Assembly: GCF_027563315.1 (NCBI RefSeq)
Contig: NZ_JAMKBJ010000003.1
Location: 124,001-188,000 of the forward strand
Reading direction: 5' to 3'
DNA from: Paenisporosarcina quisquiliarum
GTDB taxonomy: Bacteria > Bacillota > Bacilli > Bacillales_A > Planococcaceae
Length of the DNA stretch: 64,000 nt
Shown here: in pieces, positions 62,893 through 64,000 of the stretch
Position numbering within the stretch: position 1 is the first letter of the stretch
How the letters are laid out: each line of letters begins with the position of its first letter
Position numbers and translations under genes: made by a program
Notes under the pieces: model-generated
Told to the model about the DNA's origin: nothing
What the model saw: the letters and a program-made list of their open reading frames with translations, nothing else
The model's database searches: none

Positions 62893-63240
62893 ATGAAAAA
62901 GAGTGTTATATGGTTTGTTGCTGCTCAGTTACTGATTATTGCAATGATGTTACTTATCTCGAAAGAAGTGTCCCTTACCTCTTATATAAACATGTCGTTT
63001 TTTGTGGGTGGAACAATCACTTTTATCGGCCTATTGGTTTATGTAGTATCGAATGGATTTTTCGATATTTTTACGATGAGCATGCGAAAAGTTTTTTCAA
63101 CCAAAAGAAGTTTAGTGGATGCAGAATCCATGCGTGCCCCATCGGAATTACTTGATTTCCAGACGAGGCCTTTTTTCCAATTAGGTGGGTCCATTTTACT
63201 CGGAATGACCATAGCATTAATCATTTATTATTTGGGATAA
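62893..63240 (+). CDS. DUF3899 membrane protein
   Basis: The 115-residue protein has three hydrophobic segments (about 5-21, 31-55, 93-112) with a basic loop between the second and third (RKVFSTKRS). I associate it with DUF3899, a Bacillales family near trpS. Function is unknown. GAGGTG precedes the ATG. It diverges from oppA. Confidence 0.78.
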   Translation: MKKSVIWFVAAQLLIIAMMLLISKEVSLTSYINMSFFVGGTITFIGLLVYVVSNGFFDIFTMSMRKVFSTKRSLVDAESMRAPSELLDFQTRPFFQLGGSILLGMTIALIIYYLG

Positions 63241-63247
63241 ATTGCAC

Positions 63248-63277
63248 TTGATTTTGGAGTTTCTTCTATATTATAAT
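63248..63277 (+). promoter_or_regulatory. SigA promoter of the T-box-trpS transcript
   Basis: TTGATT (63248-63253), an 18-base spacer and a perfect TATAAT (63272-63277) precede the T-box leader. Confidence 0.7.
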
Positions 63278-63289
63278 GACAATCAAATT

Positions 63290-63541
63290 ACATGTTAAAT
63301 GCAAAGACGAAGAATAGTACTTTTGAATGGGTTGTCCAGAGAATCTGTATTTGGTGAAAACAGATCTTCCCATCATTAGGAATGGACTTCTGAGCATGGT
63401 TTGCGAACCGGAAATCGGTGTAGCTCATCACGTGTCTTCACGTTACGAAGTTAAAGAGGCCAAGATTCTTTGGCAATCTGGGTGGTACCACGGATTCACA
63501 CATCATTCGTCCCTTTTTGAGGGAGAGTGATGTGTTTTTTT
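63290..63541 (+). ncRNA. Tryptophan T-box riboswitch of trpS
   Basis: The leader contains the T-box core GGGTGGTACCACG (63480-63492), which pairs with the uncharged tRNA acceptor end, and the specifier position TGG (63383-63385) just before ACTTCTGAGC on the 3' side of stem I, i.e. a tryptophan codon. A terminator hairpin (CACATCA/TGATGTG, inner TCCC/GGGA, then T7) ends at 63541. Low charging of tRNA-Trp would stabilise the antiterminator and raise trpS expression. Confidence 0.93.
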
Positions 63542-63731
63542 ATTTTTAGCAGTGTTAAATTTTGTTGGCCATCTTCCGAAAAGACGTTTCATTTTCAGCT
63601 GTTCTACCACAAATTACTAAGTAGGAAACGGTATTCAATACGTGGGCTAGTAAGTAATTATAGTGAAAATCAGCGGAAACAGGACTTGGAACGGAAATCA
63701 ACAACATCATTTAACAAGATCTCATTTTTGA

Positions 63732-64000
<269 letters not shown>

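Overview
The window is a chromosomal segment of a low-GC, endospore-forming Firmicute of the Bacillales. Gene content, sporulation genes (spoVIF, yjcZ, spoVAC/D/E, cotY/Z type) and gene order in the right half match the trpS-opp-spx-mecA-coiA-pepF-yjbH-yjbI-yjbK-yjbL-yjbM-nadF-yjbO-prpE-fabI-cot block of Bacillus subtilis. prfC, a TRAP-TAXI transporter and yjcH-yjcG-yjcF fit a Planococcaceae-like genome (Sporosarcina/Paenisporosarcina/Psychrobacillus type). That family placement is inference; the order-level placement is firm.

Layout. 1-6 kb: end of a B12/radical-SAM gene, ktrB, the sigI-rsgI pair, a secreted Lys/Ala/Glu-rich protein preceded by a SigI-like promoter, and a TerC-type manganese exporter under a yybP-ykoY riboswitch. 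6-23 kb: an extended SDR, an RND pump, prfC, an isolated murE with an M42 peptidase, an orphan PAS histidine kinase, aldehyde dehydrogenase, Gfo/Idh oxidoreductase, a 47-aa protein behind a SigB-like promoter, an MFS transporter, an AlkA-like glycosylase, a lipoprotein nuclease and a 2H phosphoesterase. 23.2-26 kb: tRNA-Val(GAC), three accessory genes, and a degenerate copy of the tRNA 3' end, together resembling the remnant of a tRNA-integrated element. 26-31.3 kb: a sulfur-trafficking cluster of four DsrE-like proteins (one without cysteine), two TusA domains, rhodaneses, a rhodanese-metallo-beta-lactamase fusion and a TauE/SafE exporter, with four copies of a CstR/CsoR-like operator. 31.4-38 kb: a 40-aa protein, a TRAP-TAXI system with DUF1850, a PgpA-like protein and yjcH-yjcG-yjcF. 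38-42 kb: spore genes. 42-50 kb: fabI, mgtE, prpE, and the yjbO-nadF-yjbM alarmone/NAD operon facing yjbK-yjbI-spxH. 50-64 kb: pepF, coiA, mecA, spx, a DUF4015 glycosidase-like protein, oppABCDF with a CodY-like box, DUF3899, and trpS behind a tryptophan T-box.

Shared themes: disulfide/proteolysis control (spx, spxH, mecA), reactive-sulfur handling, metal and potassium homeostasis, and sporulation. The least routine parts are the sulfur cluster with its repeated operators and Cys-less DsrE, the tRNA-flanked remnant, the two loci of 21-bp heptad-type repeats, and the SigI module. No phage, transposase, integrase or CRISPR array is visible.
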